Part shown: in pieces, positions 35,694 through 47,569 of the stretch
Layout of the letters: the number at the start of each line of letters is the position of its first letter
How positions within the stretch are numbered: position 1 is the stretch's first letter
DNA from: Allolobophora icterica
Taxonomy: Eukaryota; Annelida; Clitellata; Crassiclitellata; Lumbricidae
Reading direction: 5' to 3'
DNA length: 64,000 nt
Assembly (NCBI GenBank): GCA_963556255.1
Contig: OY744604.1
Location: 25,925,099-25,989,098, forward strand
Translations under genes and position numbers: made by a program
Notes under the pieces: model-generated
The model's database searches: none
Seen by the model: only the letters and a program-made list of their open reading frames with translations
What the model was told of the DNA's origin: nothing

Positions 35694-36330
35694 CCATACT
35701 AAAGAGAAGTAGCATTGATATTGTAACAGCTCATTTGATTCAACTATTTGAAAATGGTATCAAAAACATGCGAAATGAATTTGAATCTGAGTTTGAACGG
35801 ATTGAGAATGAAGCAAATAACCTGGCTCAAAAATGTGATACTACTGGCTATAAGCAACACAGAGTTCGGAAAAGAAATCAATTCCATTAGAAAATGGAAT
35901 ATCTGATGATGGAATATCTGATTCCAGAAAACATTCATGGGTGAAACCTACATAGTGTAACTAGATTGTGTCATAAACTAGATTGTGTCACGACTTACAG
36001 ATTTGAGCATTTTACAAATGTGGCTTCCAAATTTAGTTCTTTAAATCAAAAAGCATTTTAGCAATGTGAGTGCCGATAATGTGACCAAAGAAGAATCTTT
36101 GGCAGACATGTACTCGGATGTCATCGAAAGTCGAAGGAATATGTGCATTTGTGCAAGAGTTTCTTTCATTTTAAAGACATGTACAAGGAAATAATCAGTA
36201 TTATCAATAAGGAAAATTCCAGTGTCGAAGAAGTGAAAAATTTATCACCGCCAATGACGTGTTCCATTTATGCTAGCCTGTCCACATCGTACCGTATTTT
36301 TCTGACCTTGTCAATAAACAGCGTATAATT
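35694..36330 (+). pseudogene. hAT transposase remnant
   Basis: The frame at about 35694-35890 (IKNMRNEFESEFERIENEAN, then YKQHRVRKRNQF) and the following broken frames to 36330 (a KDMYKEIISI helix, then SSVEEVKNLSPPM) resemble the C-terminal half of ZMYM/ZNF862-like hAT transposases. It is too decayed to be active and lies inside the 33611-36670 element. Confidence 0.5.
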
Positions 36331-37096
36331 CACTTTACTAGCGAAGTAAAGTGGATTATAACTAAGTAGAGCCTAATCGATAACTTTGCTAAAATGAAGC
36401 CTAGACGGAAAAGACTTGTAACCGCTTTGTGTTTACACTGTAAATGTGTTATAGGCCTACTATTATAGTATACATGTACTATACTATCACTCATTTACTA
36501 TACATAGGCCTGCTTTAACCACCTTTTTGGTGTTTCAGTGTTTCTATTTAAAATACAAAATAAACACGTAAAATCATAATTAATGTAATTGATTGAAAGT
36601 ATTTATTTTGTTAATTGGGGCCTTTTTGTGTGTTCGCTCCCCCTGGTGTTAAAACTTGGCTATGCCACTGAGTTAATGTCTTTATTTATTTTCTGTATTT
36701 ATGAGGTCATACATTGTTATTTGACTGCACTCGTATTACAATTTAGGCCTACGACAACTCTGAATTAACTGACAAAATTCAGTTGATCTGATTTTTACCT
36801 TAAATGATCTTCTGTGATAGAAACCACTGGGGTTTTGTTATGGTAATTACTCAGCAGAGGTAAACTTAAGCGTTGCTTCTCATATGCATTTCTTTATTAG
36901 GAGACCATCAGTAAAGTGTGTCTCGTTTCAAGACTGGAAATGTCTGATTAAAGAAACAATGAACAGCAGCATAAAGTGGTTGTATGTGTTTTGAACTACC
37001 TATCTGCCACCAATGATTAATGAATATTCACTGTTAAATTATTGGTGCAATGTACTGTTTGACTGTGTTGAAATGTTTCATTTTCCTTTTTCCTAG

Positions 37097-37930
37097 AAAC
37101 GATAGATTACAGTGATGCGAACGTTACAACGAGGTTCGTTGGATCATTATTTGGCCAAGATGTACTGACTGGACTTACGGTGGTTAATAACACTCTGTAC
37201 GTTACAATGGAATACAGTGAAGTAATCGAAAGCTACGAATTATGTGTTTCTGACACATTGCCGAAGATTGGTTCTAGAGGAAAATTTTCGGTGGCAGGGT
37301 TATTAAATCCAAGAGATATAAAAGGTACCAAGCGTGATTGCCTGTATATCTTTGATAAGAAATTCTATGCTCAACCAGCTGAGATTTTCATATTTGACTT
37401 GAATTTAAAAGCAATTCAGAAAAGATGGTCAACTGGTGACAACTATGGTTCACTGTCTATCACTGATGAAGGAAATGTCATTTTGACTGTTGAGAACAGA
37501 AATACATTAATGGAATACACATCAGATGGCCAACTGATCCGTGAAATAACATTGTCGTCTGCAATATGCAACCCATTGCATTCGCTGAAATTGAGCAGTG
37601 GTCACTTTGTGGTCAGTAATATTTCAAATAGTAGAATATGCATAGTGGATGAAAATGGAGATGTTCTCAGAGCATTTGGAGAGGAAAACAAGTCTTGGTT
37701 AGAAGAATTATACGTTCCACTTTGTCTTGCCATTGACAGCAGCGGCTCTATAATTGTTGCGGATCAGATTAATGGTAGGGTACTGCTACTGACTTCCACT
37801 CTGGAATTCAAGGATGAACTGGTTTCCGCAAAGAATGGTCTTTGTAGTCCTACACAGATTCATTTAGATGAATCAAATGGTGCTCGTTTATTCGTGGTCG
37901 ACAGGGACCTAATTCACTTCGTTAAGTTTG
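37097..37930 (+). CDS. Gene 1 exon 4: NHL-like beta-propeller
   Basis: 834 nt (278 codons), phase 1 at both ends; acceptor TTTTTCCTAG, donor TTTG|GTAAGTG. Colinear with gene A exon 4: LTGLTVVNNTLYVTMEYSE, GLLNPRDIKGTKRDCLYIFD, GSLSITDEGNVILTVENRNT, ICIVDENGDVLRAFGEENKS, LAIDSSGSIIVADQINGRVL and LFVVDRDLIHFVKFGK. The repeated N/S-G-x-I/V-x-V-A-D motif marks NHL-type blades. As in TRIM-NHL proteins, the domain would bind substrate or partner. The frame is intact despite the stop in exon 1. Confidence 0.85.
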
Positions 37931-38197
37931 GTAAGTGTAAATGTCTATATTTCCTGTGAATGGTATACTTCCATCTTGAGTTAAGGACATTTAAATATGT
38001 TTTAAGTATTGCACCTGTGTTTTGCTTATTACATTCACTATTCTCAATCTTTGCACATTTGTGACATGGGAATTTATACTCTCTAATCTGCTAATTTTTA
38101 TGTTTGTTATTTGCCAGTCTTTTATTCATTAAACTGTAATAATTCCTTTGTGTCTGTGTATACTTATGACATTGATAGTTGAATACAGCATTCCCAG

Positions 38198-39082
38198 CAG
38201 TCTTGTTGTCCTCGAGACCAAGGTCTTGGTCTCGAGTGCACTCGAGTTCGTTTTTAAAAGTCTTGGTCTTGGTCTTGGTCTTGAGACCAAAGGTCTTGGT
38301 CTTGAGGTTCAAGGTCTTGGTCTTGGTCTTGAGGTTCAAAGTCTTGGTCTTGGTTTTGCAAGACCAAGACCAAGACTTTTGTCAATATGAACAGTCATTA
38401 ATTTTAACAAACGGCAAGAATTTTTAAAATTTATCCAATAATTACTCATACAGTTATTGCTTTAGTATTTACACGGTGTGAATGAGGCTTCACTGTTGTT
38501 TTGGACAATTATTTTGACTTCCGGTTATTTACCATGGAATGATTTCAAAACAGACTCATGATTAATTTGTACATTTACATCCGGTTCTTGAAAAGCTGCT
38601 TTGTGTGCTAGCGATTTCAGCACTTGTAGACCATGTTTTTTCACATGGCAGAATTTTTATGAGGCCCCACAGGTCACGTCTTGGTCAGAAAATTCTGAGC
38701 AAATTGGTTTTTAATAAAATTCAACAGGCATTTGGAATGACATTTCGCATGGACTTTTGTAAATACGAATTCGGAATTCTTTGCAGTCTCCATTTAGAGT
38801 TGTTTTGCTTGAATAAAAGAAAAAACTCATGTTTTAATTAAAATAACGAGTAGTCCGACTGGACAAATTTTAGTAAGGAATACGAAGTCTGGATACGACT
38901 GTGATTTTTTTTGGTCTTGGTCTCGGTCTTGGTCTTGAGGTTAAAGGTCTTGGTCTTGGTCTTGAGGTTCAAAGTCTTGGTCTTGGTCTTGGTCTTGAGG
39001 TTCAAGGTCTTGGTCTTGGTCTTGGTCTTGAGGTTCAAGGTCTTGGTCTTGGTCTTGAGGTTTAAGGTCTTGAAAACAACTG
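38198..39082 (+). mobile_element. hAT-like MITE with GGTCTT arrays, copy 2
   Basis: Same family as 16374-17271, in gene 1 intron 4. The left end is CAGTCTTGTTGTC; the right end has lost four bases (AAAACAACTG). Perfect target duplication ATTCCCAG at 38190-38197 and 39083-39090. Confidence 0.9.
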
Positions 39083-39161
39083 ATTCCCAGCTTGCCTGTA
39101 AACTTTTGTGGAACCATTTGAGCCGTATGTAGGTACAATATTGGCTCTATATGGTTATGCT

Positions 39162-39586
39162 CAGGATGAGAATTGTCCGGGTGTTTGGGGTTCAACCCCT
39201 CTAGTCTTTCTTAGGACCCCAGTTAAGTCTTCATTGCACACCCCAGGGTAGTCGTTTCCAACCCCCTTAGTTGTGCTAGTGTAATTATATTGTGCATATA
39301 TTTCAGCATTTTCTTTCACAATTCACTTTATGGGTTACTAATAAAGTACGGTAATGCTCTGGTTTATTGTGAGATTTGTGGCCGTGTGAATTGCATACTA
39401 ATAAATTCTGTGATGTCATCATTTTAGAGAGTTTAAGCTTTCTATTGCGTTTTTGAATTTTCTCAGTTTCCAAAACGGTTAAAATTTTCTCAGTTTCCAA
39501 AATACGGTTAAAATGTTCAACCCCACATGGATCAAACTCATCAAAGTCTAACCCCCTCCAGTTTTTTATCTACAATTCTCACTCTG
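39162..39586. mobile_element. hAT-like MITE (CAG...GAGAATTGT family)
   Basis: Begins CAGGATGAGAATTGT, ends ACAATTCTCACTCTG; perfect duplication GTTATGCT at 39154-39161 and 39587-39594. A 144-bp relative is at 53442-53585. Confidence 0.9.
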
Positions 39587-40685
39587 GTTATGCTAATAGC
39601 GAAAGTCAGAGCTGCAATACAGGCAACTGACAATGACCCTAAGCAGGATTTTTCTTCAGCGTTAAGAAATGTTATGCGTCTGTGTGCTGTAGTGTAGAGT
39701 GTTAAGCGGTGTCAGTTGAAGTGGGAAATGGCAGTCACTTGATCTCACTTCTGTGGTCACTATAGTCTTGCATCGTTAGGCATTTTCGGGATTTGTTGCT
39801 ATTTAGCTCAGAATCAAATGAGAATAACATTCATTAATAATGGAATCCTTTATAGTCTAGTATTAAGCATGCTGATTGCTGAACTGACGGAACTGTCAGT
39901 TGGAAATTGGAATGCTGAGATTCGTTTCCCTACAAGGGCAGAAATTGTTTAGAAATTTCGCCTCCACTTGCACGTCCCATTAGCTAAGCTATAAAATAAG
40001 TTTAATGACCATACAATGCGGTGAGAAGACCAGCCAGCTAGATTTGGGGTTGGCCTTCTACGAACAATGCGAACATGCCGACGACGCTTTATACCGATCG
40101 CTGCCTTTGGGGGCTAGTTCGTAGAACTGTTTGTGTTCGTGTACAAATGTATACAAATACTATAATGTAAGACTAAAAGATGCATACATTTAGTAATTTG
40201 GTTCTTTTAGCTTCTCTATTTTGACACACTGTTGCTAGGTCAATAGTCAAGAGTCGCCTTTTGAGTGTTGGATTTTTGTATCTTCAGCGCCTCACCCTGT
40301 TGCACTGATGATGAGAAAGACAGTCAAATGCCTCGCAGGAATTCTGCCGAGAATAATTCCAGGTGAGCTTATGTACACATTCGCATCTTCCCTGATTGAC
40401 TCCTCCATTCAACATCTCAAAAGTTTAGACACGGACAAAATGCACTGCTCTTGCTATAGGCTATAATCTAATTCAGCTTTGTGATGTAGGTCTTATGAAG
40501 GTTGCTAATATAATTCAATAAACAGTCTACGAATAATGCACCAATCTGAACTATATTAGGAACATTCGATTATCACCCTTTCAAGATTATGCAAACAACA
40601 CATGTAGTATATGACCAGAGGAGAAACCATATGGCGCTCGTGAATTTTCTTTCATCCTTTAAAGTTATTATTGGCCATGCTTAAT

Positions 40686-42000
40686 CAGTGTTTAATCTAG
40701 ACAACTTTTGGGGGGGAAATTCCCAGTCTTGTTGTCCTCGAGACCAAGGTCTTGGTCTCGAGTGCACTCGAGTTCGTTTTTAAAAGTCTTGGTCTTGAGA
40801 CCAAAGGTCTTGGTCTTGGTTTTGAGGTTCAAAGTCTTGGTCTTGGTTTTGCAAGACCAAGACCAAGACTTTTGTCAAAATGAACAGTCATTAATTTTTA
40901 ACAAACGGCAAGAATTTTAATAATTTATCCAATGATTACTCGTACAGTTATTACTTTAGTATTTACATGGTGTGAATGAGGCTTCACTGTTGTTTTGGAC
41001 AATTATTTTTGACTTCCGGTTATTTATCATAGAATGATTTCAAAACAGACTCATGATTAATTTGTACATTTAGGCCTACATCTGGTTCTTGAAAAGCTGC
41101 TTTGTGTGCTAGCGATTTCAGCACTTGTAGACCGTGTTTTTTCACATGGCAGAATTTTTATGAGGCCCCACCGGTCACGTCTTGGTCAGAAAATTCTGAG
41201 GAAATTGTTTTTTTTTATAAAATTCAACAGGCATTTGGAATAACATTTCGAATGAAGGATTTTTGTAAATACGAATTCGGAATTCTCTGCAGTCTCCATT
41301 TAGAGTTGTTTTGCTTGAATAAAAGAAAAAACTCATGTTTTCATTAAAATAACGAGTAGTCCGACTGGACAATTTTTAGTAAGGAATAGAAGTCTGGATA
41401 CGACTGTAAATTTTTTTGGGTCTCGGTCTTGGTCTTGAGGTTCAAGGTCTTGGTCTTGGTCTTGGTCTTGAGGTTCAAGGTCTTGGTCTTAGTCTTGGTC
41501 TTGAGGTTCAAGGTCTTGGTCTTGGTCTTGGTCTTGAGGTTTAAGGTCTTGGTCTTGAGGTTTAAGGTCTTGAAAACAAGACTGGAAATTCCCCCCAGAT
41601 TGATATTCCCCCAGAGGCCAGCAATATTGTTATGTCGGCACCTTTTCTGGGGGAAATTCCCCCTAGGATACAGGTGTGCTCCTCCAGAGACGAGTAACAC
41701 AAGAATAAAAATTACACAATAAGATATATGAAAGTTAGTGAGAGATGAATCCTTAAAAAAAGGTCGTTAAAAGTGTAGAGTTAGTGAGGAATGAGCATGA
41801 AATTGAGACGAATGAAAAATAAGGTCATCAACTTTTTTTACAAGATGAAGCGAAATTTGTTCTACATGAACTTCACCAAAAAAATCCTTGGACGTTCGAA
41901 CACGGATGACATTTCCCAAAAAGGTCGCCAGTTTTGGTTCCCCCCACCCCCCGACAAACCTTGTTCCCCCCTCAGAAGAGGGGGACTAGATTAAACACTG
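40686..42000. mobile_element. hAT-like element containing another hAT-like MITE
   Basis: Begins CAGTGTTTAATCTAG, ends CTAGATTAAACACTG (perfect inverted repeat). The flanks ATGCTTAAT at 40677-40685 and 42001-42009 match over 9 bases. It lies just upstream of the tail exon in gene 1 intron 4. Confidence 0.9.
40724..41584 (+). mobile_element. hAT-like MITE with GGTCTT arrays, copy 3 (nested)
   Basis: Ends CAGTCTTGTTGTC and AAAACAAGACTG; perfect duplication GAAATTCC at 40716-40723 and 41585-41592. It is nested in the 40686-42000 element, so it is the younger of the two. Confidence 0.92.
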
Positions 42001-42126
42001 ATGCTTAATTTATATCAGTTTGTCTTTTTTTATACGCGTAGCAAATTTCTTCAAGGTACACTACACGATGGTTATTGTCTTGCATTTTACTGTACTGTAT
42101 ACTTTGTTTTTCTTCTGAACTTGTAG

Positions 42127-42281
42127 AGCGTGAAGGTGAAGTGAACAAGACTTTGCTCCGTGTGTTTCAATCGCTTGGAACTCTTCATGCTGCTAGGGCG
42201 TTCGAAGGACTTGCGTTCTTGTTTATCATAGTGGCTGTGTTTTTATTCCTTCTTCTTATCGTGAGCTGGACCCTGAGGTGA
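42127..42281 (+). CDS. Gene 1 exon 5: C-terminal transmembrane tail
   Basis: Acceptor CTGAACTTGTAG before 42127 joins in phase 1 to the propeller donor (37930), giving ...F-E-R-E-G-E. The exon has 50 more codons and a TGA. Residues NKTLLRVFQSLGTLHAARAF precede a ~23-residue hydrophobic helix (GLAFLFIIVAVFLFLLLIV) and end SWTLR. This is a typical single-pass C-terminal (tail) anchor, leaving the RING and propeller in the cytosol. A decayed copy at 50698-50852 shares the acceptor, reading start and downstream flank, which supports its being a real exon. TRIM13 and TRIM59 are known C-terminally anchored TRIMs, but they lack a propeller. Confidence 0.75.
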
Positions 42282-42479
42282 CGTTTTCGAGACAAGTCAC
42301 ACATAAAAGTTTTAAAATATTCTGTTTTCGTTGTGTCTCATGATTCTCATCAACCACTGTAACTTCGACTGTCTCATATGTAGGCCTACATGTATATAAT
42401 TGAGTACGTAAGCGGACTCCTCAGTTCTTTGTCCTGACAATTCTCATTTGGTTTTCTGTCTATTTTGATTGAAGACTTT

Positions 42480-43275
42480 CTGCAGTGCCACTATTGTAAT
42501 GCACAGGGCTCGCAGAAATGCCCACACCAGCCCTATCTATGTAGAATTTAACATACTGAAATTAGAGCATATAAGAACTATGCAAATAGGAGAATTCTTT
42601 TACAAATATGAGCACAAATTACTTCCCTCCTCATTCGTGGACTACTTTATCCTAACCCCTCAGGTTCACACTTACAACACGAGAAGCGCTGACACCGTCC
42701 AGACAGGGCAAGAACCAATTTAAGGGATTTCTCCATTAAGTCATCGGGCCTGAGATTATGGAATTCAATTCCCCTTGAGATTCGCCTATGGCCAACCATG
42801 CACTATTCCTTTAAAAGGAAGCTTAGAGGTTTTCTAGCTAATGCCTAACCGATCCTATCGACCTACAGACCTGCAGCTCCACTCATTCCTTTACACTCCC
42901 CTGGAGGGAGGCGATTGTGGCGCGAAGGACCCACTCGGTCCGATTAGGACCGATTATTGGCCCCCGGACTTTCCTTGGGGCTTAGTTAAGATTAGTTAAA
43001 TTTAGTTTAGATGATTACTTCACTACCGTACTTTTAGTCGTACCCTATGGTACGACACCAATGACTTTGTACGACATAGATTAAGTTACCAGGGAATTAA
43101 TTGCACTCTTGCAGTCATAAATTTTGCGTTTACATCTTATGTTCAGGTGGCCCTCTAGCGGGACCTTGGTCCCTTTGGGCTTTCCCTCTTGCTTTCCGCT
43201 GACTATTGAATGTATTATGTATTAAGAATTGTATTATGAATTGTTGTTACTCGGTTGCAATAAAGATATATCTAT
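42480..43275 (+). mobile_element. LINE 3' end
   Basis: The plus frame (LEHIRTMQIGEFFYKYEHKL, then TPQVHTYNTRSA) and, after a frameshift, LRLWNSIPLEIR and SFKRKLRGFLA show the C-terminus of a non-LTR reverse transcriptase. The 3' UTR runs to AATAAAGATATATCTATATA near 43275. It interrupts a third copy of the gene-upstream block (42400-42470, CCTGACAATTCTCATTTGG). Confidence 0.75.
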
Positions 43276-43284
43276 ATAAATAAA

Positions 43285-44027
43285 GCGAGAATTCTGTGTG
43301 TCTGTCTGTCTCTCTGTCTGTCTGTTTGACCGGGCTTAACTTCTACAATTTTGCACCTTTTCACTCGAAACCTTCACGACTGTGTCGGCCTCGGCTTCGG
43401 ACACCCAGTGGAGGGGTTCGCGTACCCCCTTTTCACCGCTAACATGGTGAAAATCCCCAAAAACTCTACCCAACCGACCGTCCCTGACGACCCAGCGCGA
43501 AGCGCTTCTATTTATGGCGCCGGTATTCCCCAACGTCATTAATAATGCGCATTTAACGACAAGCGGTTCTATTTATGGCGCGGGTATTCCCCAACGTCAT
43601 TAATAATGCAAATAAAGACGTTGTTTACTTTCGCACAAAATTTAATTACGATCGAATCGAACTATATTCATCGTTTTACAGCAAAATTGTATGTTCAAAG
43701 ATTCTGCTTTACTAAGGGCAGTGAGGGCTAGATTTCTGGCGTTTTCTTGAACCCGCCAACGCCGGCTTCACCCTCTTCGACTGCGAAGCAGTCAGTCCAC
43801 GGGAGACTGCAGCAGTCAGTCCACGGGAGACTGCGAAGCAGTCGTCGCCAGAGGGCGACTGCGAAGCAGTCAGTCCACGCCTAGACTGCAAAGCAGTCTC
43901 CCCCACAGGTCGCCTAAATTTCTTCCTTATTCGCTACACGCATTTAAACATATACCTAAATTTGTTGCTTATTCGCTACAGGGATTGAAACTTATAACCC
44001 CGGGCAACGCCGGGTAAACCTGCTAGT
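43285..44027 (+). mobile_element. Helitron-like non-autonomous element (candidate)
   Basis: The right end is a GC stem-loop (CCCGGGCAACGCCGGG) followed ten bases later by CTAGT, as in Helitron 3' ends; there is no target duplication. The left limit near a TCTGTGTGTCTGTCTGTC run is approximate. Inside are two direct copies of a ~50-bp unit (CTATTTATGGCGCSGGTATT) at about 43505 and 43567, and GACTGCGAAGCAGTC palindromes at 43775-43890. Confidence 0.5.
43775..43895. repeat. Clustered GACTGCGAAGCAGTC palindromes
   Basis: Four or five copies or near-copies of the 15-base palindrome, spaced by CAGTCCACGGGA-type sequence. GC-rich, in an AT-rich context. Confidence 0.85.
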
Positions 44028-44726
44028 TGTATATAATTATGGTATATTTAAGTATACAATTTATAGTTTATTTTTATGGGAAGCATGTCATGTTACAATA
44101 TTACTTCAATATTGTTTCGTAATTACGTTGTTCTTATCTAACAATGACTATCGCAGCGAGAAGCATCTCTGAGAGGTTCTTTGAACGTTATGTAAATGTT
44201 GAGTCGCAAACATACATTGGCCTATGTAGGCCTAGGCCTACATGTAGCCTATAGGCCTATGGCTGGCTTGAAATAATCCGATTCTCTTATATTGATGTAT
44301 TCAAATCCTGATGTGTCATGGAAAATTTAGTAATTTGCTACCGAATAACTCAATTTGTAATTTACTTGTGCTTGACTAAATGTATCGTGTCTGGTTGTTG
44401 AATTTTTATTTTCGTTGCGCTTAAATACGCCTGCGCCATAATATTTTGGATGTGTTTCGTTCATGGATTGAAGAACACAATCGCTCACATTATAATAGCA
44501 ATAGTAGAAATTTGAGTGTCATAGGTCGTAGACAGTCGAAGAAGATCGATGCAACTATTCAGAAGCACTTTGTGGAGCAGGGAGATCAGTCCAGATAGGT
44601 CTGGGTGAAAGGTTGTCTTTAGATTTTTCTTGAAGGTTAGAGACGTAGAGATCCTGATGTTGGAGGGTAGCCTGAGGGTAGGTTGAGATGGGCGAATGAG
44701 ATGATGGATTTTGATGCAGTTGTAGT

Positions 44727-45292
44727 CAGTCTTGTTGTCAAGACCTTAAACCTCAAGACCAAGACCAAGACCTTGAACCTCAAGACCAAGACCTTGAACC
44801 TCAAGACCAAGACCAAGACCTTGAACCTCAAGACCAAGACCGAGACCAAGACCCAAAAAAATCTCCGTCGTATCCAGACTTCTATTCCTGACTAAAAATT
44901 GTCCAGTCGGACTACTCGTTATTTTAATGAAAACATGAGTCTTTTCCTTTATTGAAGCAAAACAACTCTAAATGGAGACTGCAGAGAATTCCGAATCGTA
45001 TTTACAAAAGTCCTTCATGCGAAATGTTATTCCAAATGCCTGTTGAATTTTATAAAAAAAAAACAATTTCCTCAGAATTTTCTGACCAAGACGTGACCTG
45101 TGGGCCTCATAAAAATTCTGCCATGTGAAAAAATACGGTCTACAAGTGCTGAAATCGCTAGCACACAAAGCAGCTTTTCAAGAACCGGATGTAAATGTAC
45201 AAATTAATCGTGAGTCTGTTTTGAAATCATTCCATGGTAAATAACCGGAAGTCAAAATAATTATCCAAAACAAAAGTGAAGCCTCATTCAGA
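44727..45292 (-). mobile_element. hAT-like MITE with GGTCTT arrays, copy 4 (truncated)
   Basis: Starts CAGTCTTGTTGTC, followed by AAGACC arrays: the right arm of the family seen on the opposite strand, then the core. The other arm is missing at about 45292, where a different MITE begins. Confidence 0.85.
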
Positions 45293-45299
45293 AATCAGA

Positions 45300-45613
45300 A
45301 AAAGAAAAGGGTTATTGCTGGAAAACGGGGAAAAGTTGTAAAACGTGGCGAATGACTAAAAAGGTTATAAACTTTTTTGGGAGAGATGAAATCGATATTT
45401 TGCCGAGATGAATTGATGAAAATGAAAGTGGGAAAAAAACTAAAGAAGTGGGGAATAAAAAGAGGACGGTGTAAAGAAAAAGTTGTAAAAAGAGGTGAAG
45501 GACTAAAAAAGTTCTTCAACTTTTTCGGAGAAGATTTTCCAAAACCGGTCGTCGACAAGAGAGTGGCCGACTTTGTCCCCCCCCCCACCTCTCAGACAAG
45601 ATCGCCGCCACTG
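45300..45613 (-). mobile_element. hAT-like MITE, truncated
   Basis: Ends CCACCTCTCAGACAAGATCG then CCGCCACTG, the family of 34452-34829; the opposite end is lost at the junction with the copy-4 array element. Confidence 0.65.
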
Positions 45614-46430
45614 GTGATGGCGGAAATTTTTTACATGATCCTTACTTGGACAAGTAGCCAGTGGAGGGATTTGAGGAGTGGTTTACTGCTGGCACGATAT
45701 GGGGGTTGCAGACGACACGTGCGAAGTTGCTTTGGATCCGTTGAAGAAAGGTTCGATTTTTGATGATGACCCTTAGGGAAGGCTGTTGCAATAGTCAAGG
45801 TGAGAGTTGATTATCCCGCAGGCTGTAGTGTTTGCGAGGTCTTTGGTGAGAAAAGGTCGGATGTGTCTGAGAGCCCGGATACGGAAATTAGTGGAACAAA
45901 CGATTTAAGAAATTTGAGAATTCAATGAGATTGTCGAGTCAAGTTACGCCCATTACGCCCACGACCTTGCAATAGCGCCAAGAAATATTCCTTGCACCAG
46001 TTCTTAATAATGGGCGTGTTCCACTGTTCGCCATGATTGTTGTGTAAACAAATCCTGTGCGTTCCATGACTCTATAGGGGCCTAATATGGAGAAATGAGA
46101 AGCAAGCGAAGAATACAACTACACTGATTCAACAATATAAAGAAAGACATGACATAGGCCCCTAACTTGTAATAAACATCACAACGCTTCGTTGTTAAGT
46201 CCATGGGGTCATCACCCATTCGTGTCATTCGCACGTAGTCCTATTAAGCTTTACTTTATTTATTATGTGGTTGATATACTTCAATCTGATAAAGACATTT
46301 TAAAATGTTTTAAGTATTTCGCCTGTGTTTTTACTTACTGCATTCACTATTCTCAATCCCTGAACTCGTGTGCCTATACGGGGACTTGTATCCTATTACC
46401 TGCTATTTTTTATTTTTGTAATTTGCCAAT

Positions 46431-46642
<212 letters not shown>

Positions 46643-46884
46643 TAACCATGGCTCAGCGCCCGTAGGTGTCCGATGCCTTCCTGACAATGTCTCTCAACTC
46701 CGTTAATATTTTTATTCATGAAAACGTAATTCGTTCTTGTCTGTGTATATGACAGTCATTGCTAATGGTTTTCACAACCCTCCCAGCTTGCCCAGAAACA
46801 ATTGCTGCGACGCACAGAGCCCTATGGGTACCATATTGGCTTGCTTCGCATCGGCAGCTGGCAGCGAAAGTAATTCATTCATTC

Positions 46885-47364
46885 ATTCATTTGTGCAAGG
46901 GGGCTACACGAGGCGCTCCCGACTCCAGTACGAACGAACATAGCAGATTTTAAGGCAGTATAGAAATATTCAGATTGGATTTTAGGAAGGAGACGCAGCG
47001 CCAGAGGTAGGGCATTCCATACCGCTGGGCCAACCACCAGAAAGGCTCGATTTTGCATAGTTGCAGTACGAGCAAATGGGACCGCGAGTTCCCCCCTCTC
47101 TGCAGAACGAAGTAGTCGGCCGCGGGTCTCGTTGACAGGTTGGCAGAAGGACCTTATAAGATAGGTCGGAGCAAGACCCAACTGGCAGCGACAGACCAAG
47201 GAGGCAATCCGATACTGGATGCGTAGAGCAACAGGTAACCAATGTAGATCACAAAGCATGAAGTCAGACACGTGGTCAAACTTGGACAGCCAGCCGACCA
47301 ATGAGTCGGGCAGCAGCATGCATGACGCGCTCAAGGCAGGCCAAGCGCACCGGTAATGGTACAA
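46885..47364 (-). mobile_element. LINE reverse-transcriptase C-terminal fragment
   Basis: An open minus frame includes LHWLPVALRIQYRIASLVCR, TYLIRSFCQPV, ERGELAVPFARTATMQNRAF and VVGPAVWNALPLALRLL, then the 3' GGGAGCGCCTCGTG-type tail. It is the same family as the shorter fragment at 50975-51250. Confidence 0.85.
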
Positions 47365-47569
47365 TCATTGATGAAGACCCTAAGCAAGACAACAATTGCT
47401 ACACGTCCGTGAGCTATAGGCCTACAATGATGTTAAGCGTTGCCAATTGAAGTGGTAAATTGAGAGCCACTTCTGTGACTCACTGGTCTTGCATCGTAAG
47501 TCAATTTCAGGAATTTCTTGCTTTTTTAAGCTCAGAATCAAACGAGGTTAACAATTCCATTACTAATGG

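Larger units (their letters stand above)
33611..36670. mobile_element. hAT element in gene 1 intron 3, hosting nested elements
   Basis: Left end CAGAGGCGTAGCTAGGGG; the right end read on the minus strand is CAGTGGCATAGCCAAG. The flanks GGTTAATG and AGTTAATG match at 7 of 8 bases. Decayed hAT transposase lies at 35694-36330, and at least three other elements have inserted into it. Confidence 0.8.
44470..45905 (-). mobile_element. Degenerate LINE split by MITEs
   Basis: On the minus strand, 45905-45614 and 44726-44470 give pieces of a reverse-transcriptase C-terminus (a RALRHIRPFL-like stretch, a LDYCNSLP-like stretch, SLHWLLVQ, then FAHLNLPSGYPPTSGS and SKKNLKTTF). Two MITE pieces occupy 44727-45613 between them. 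Confidence 0.6.
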
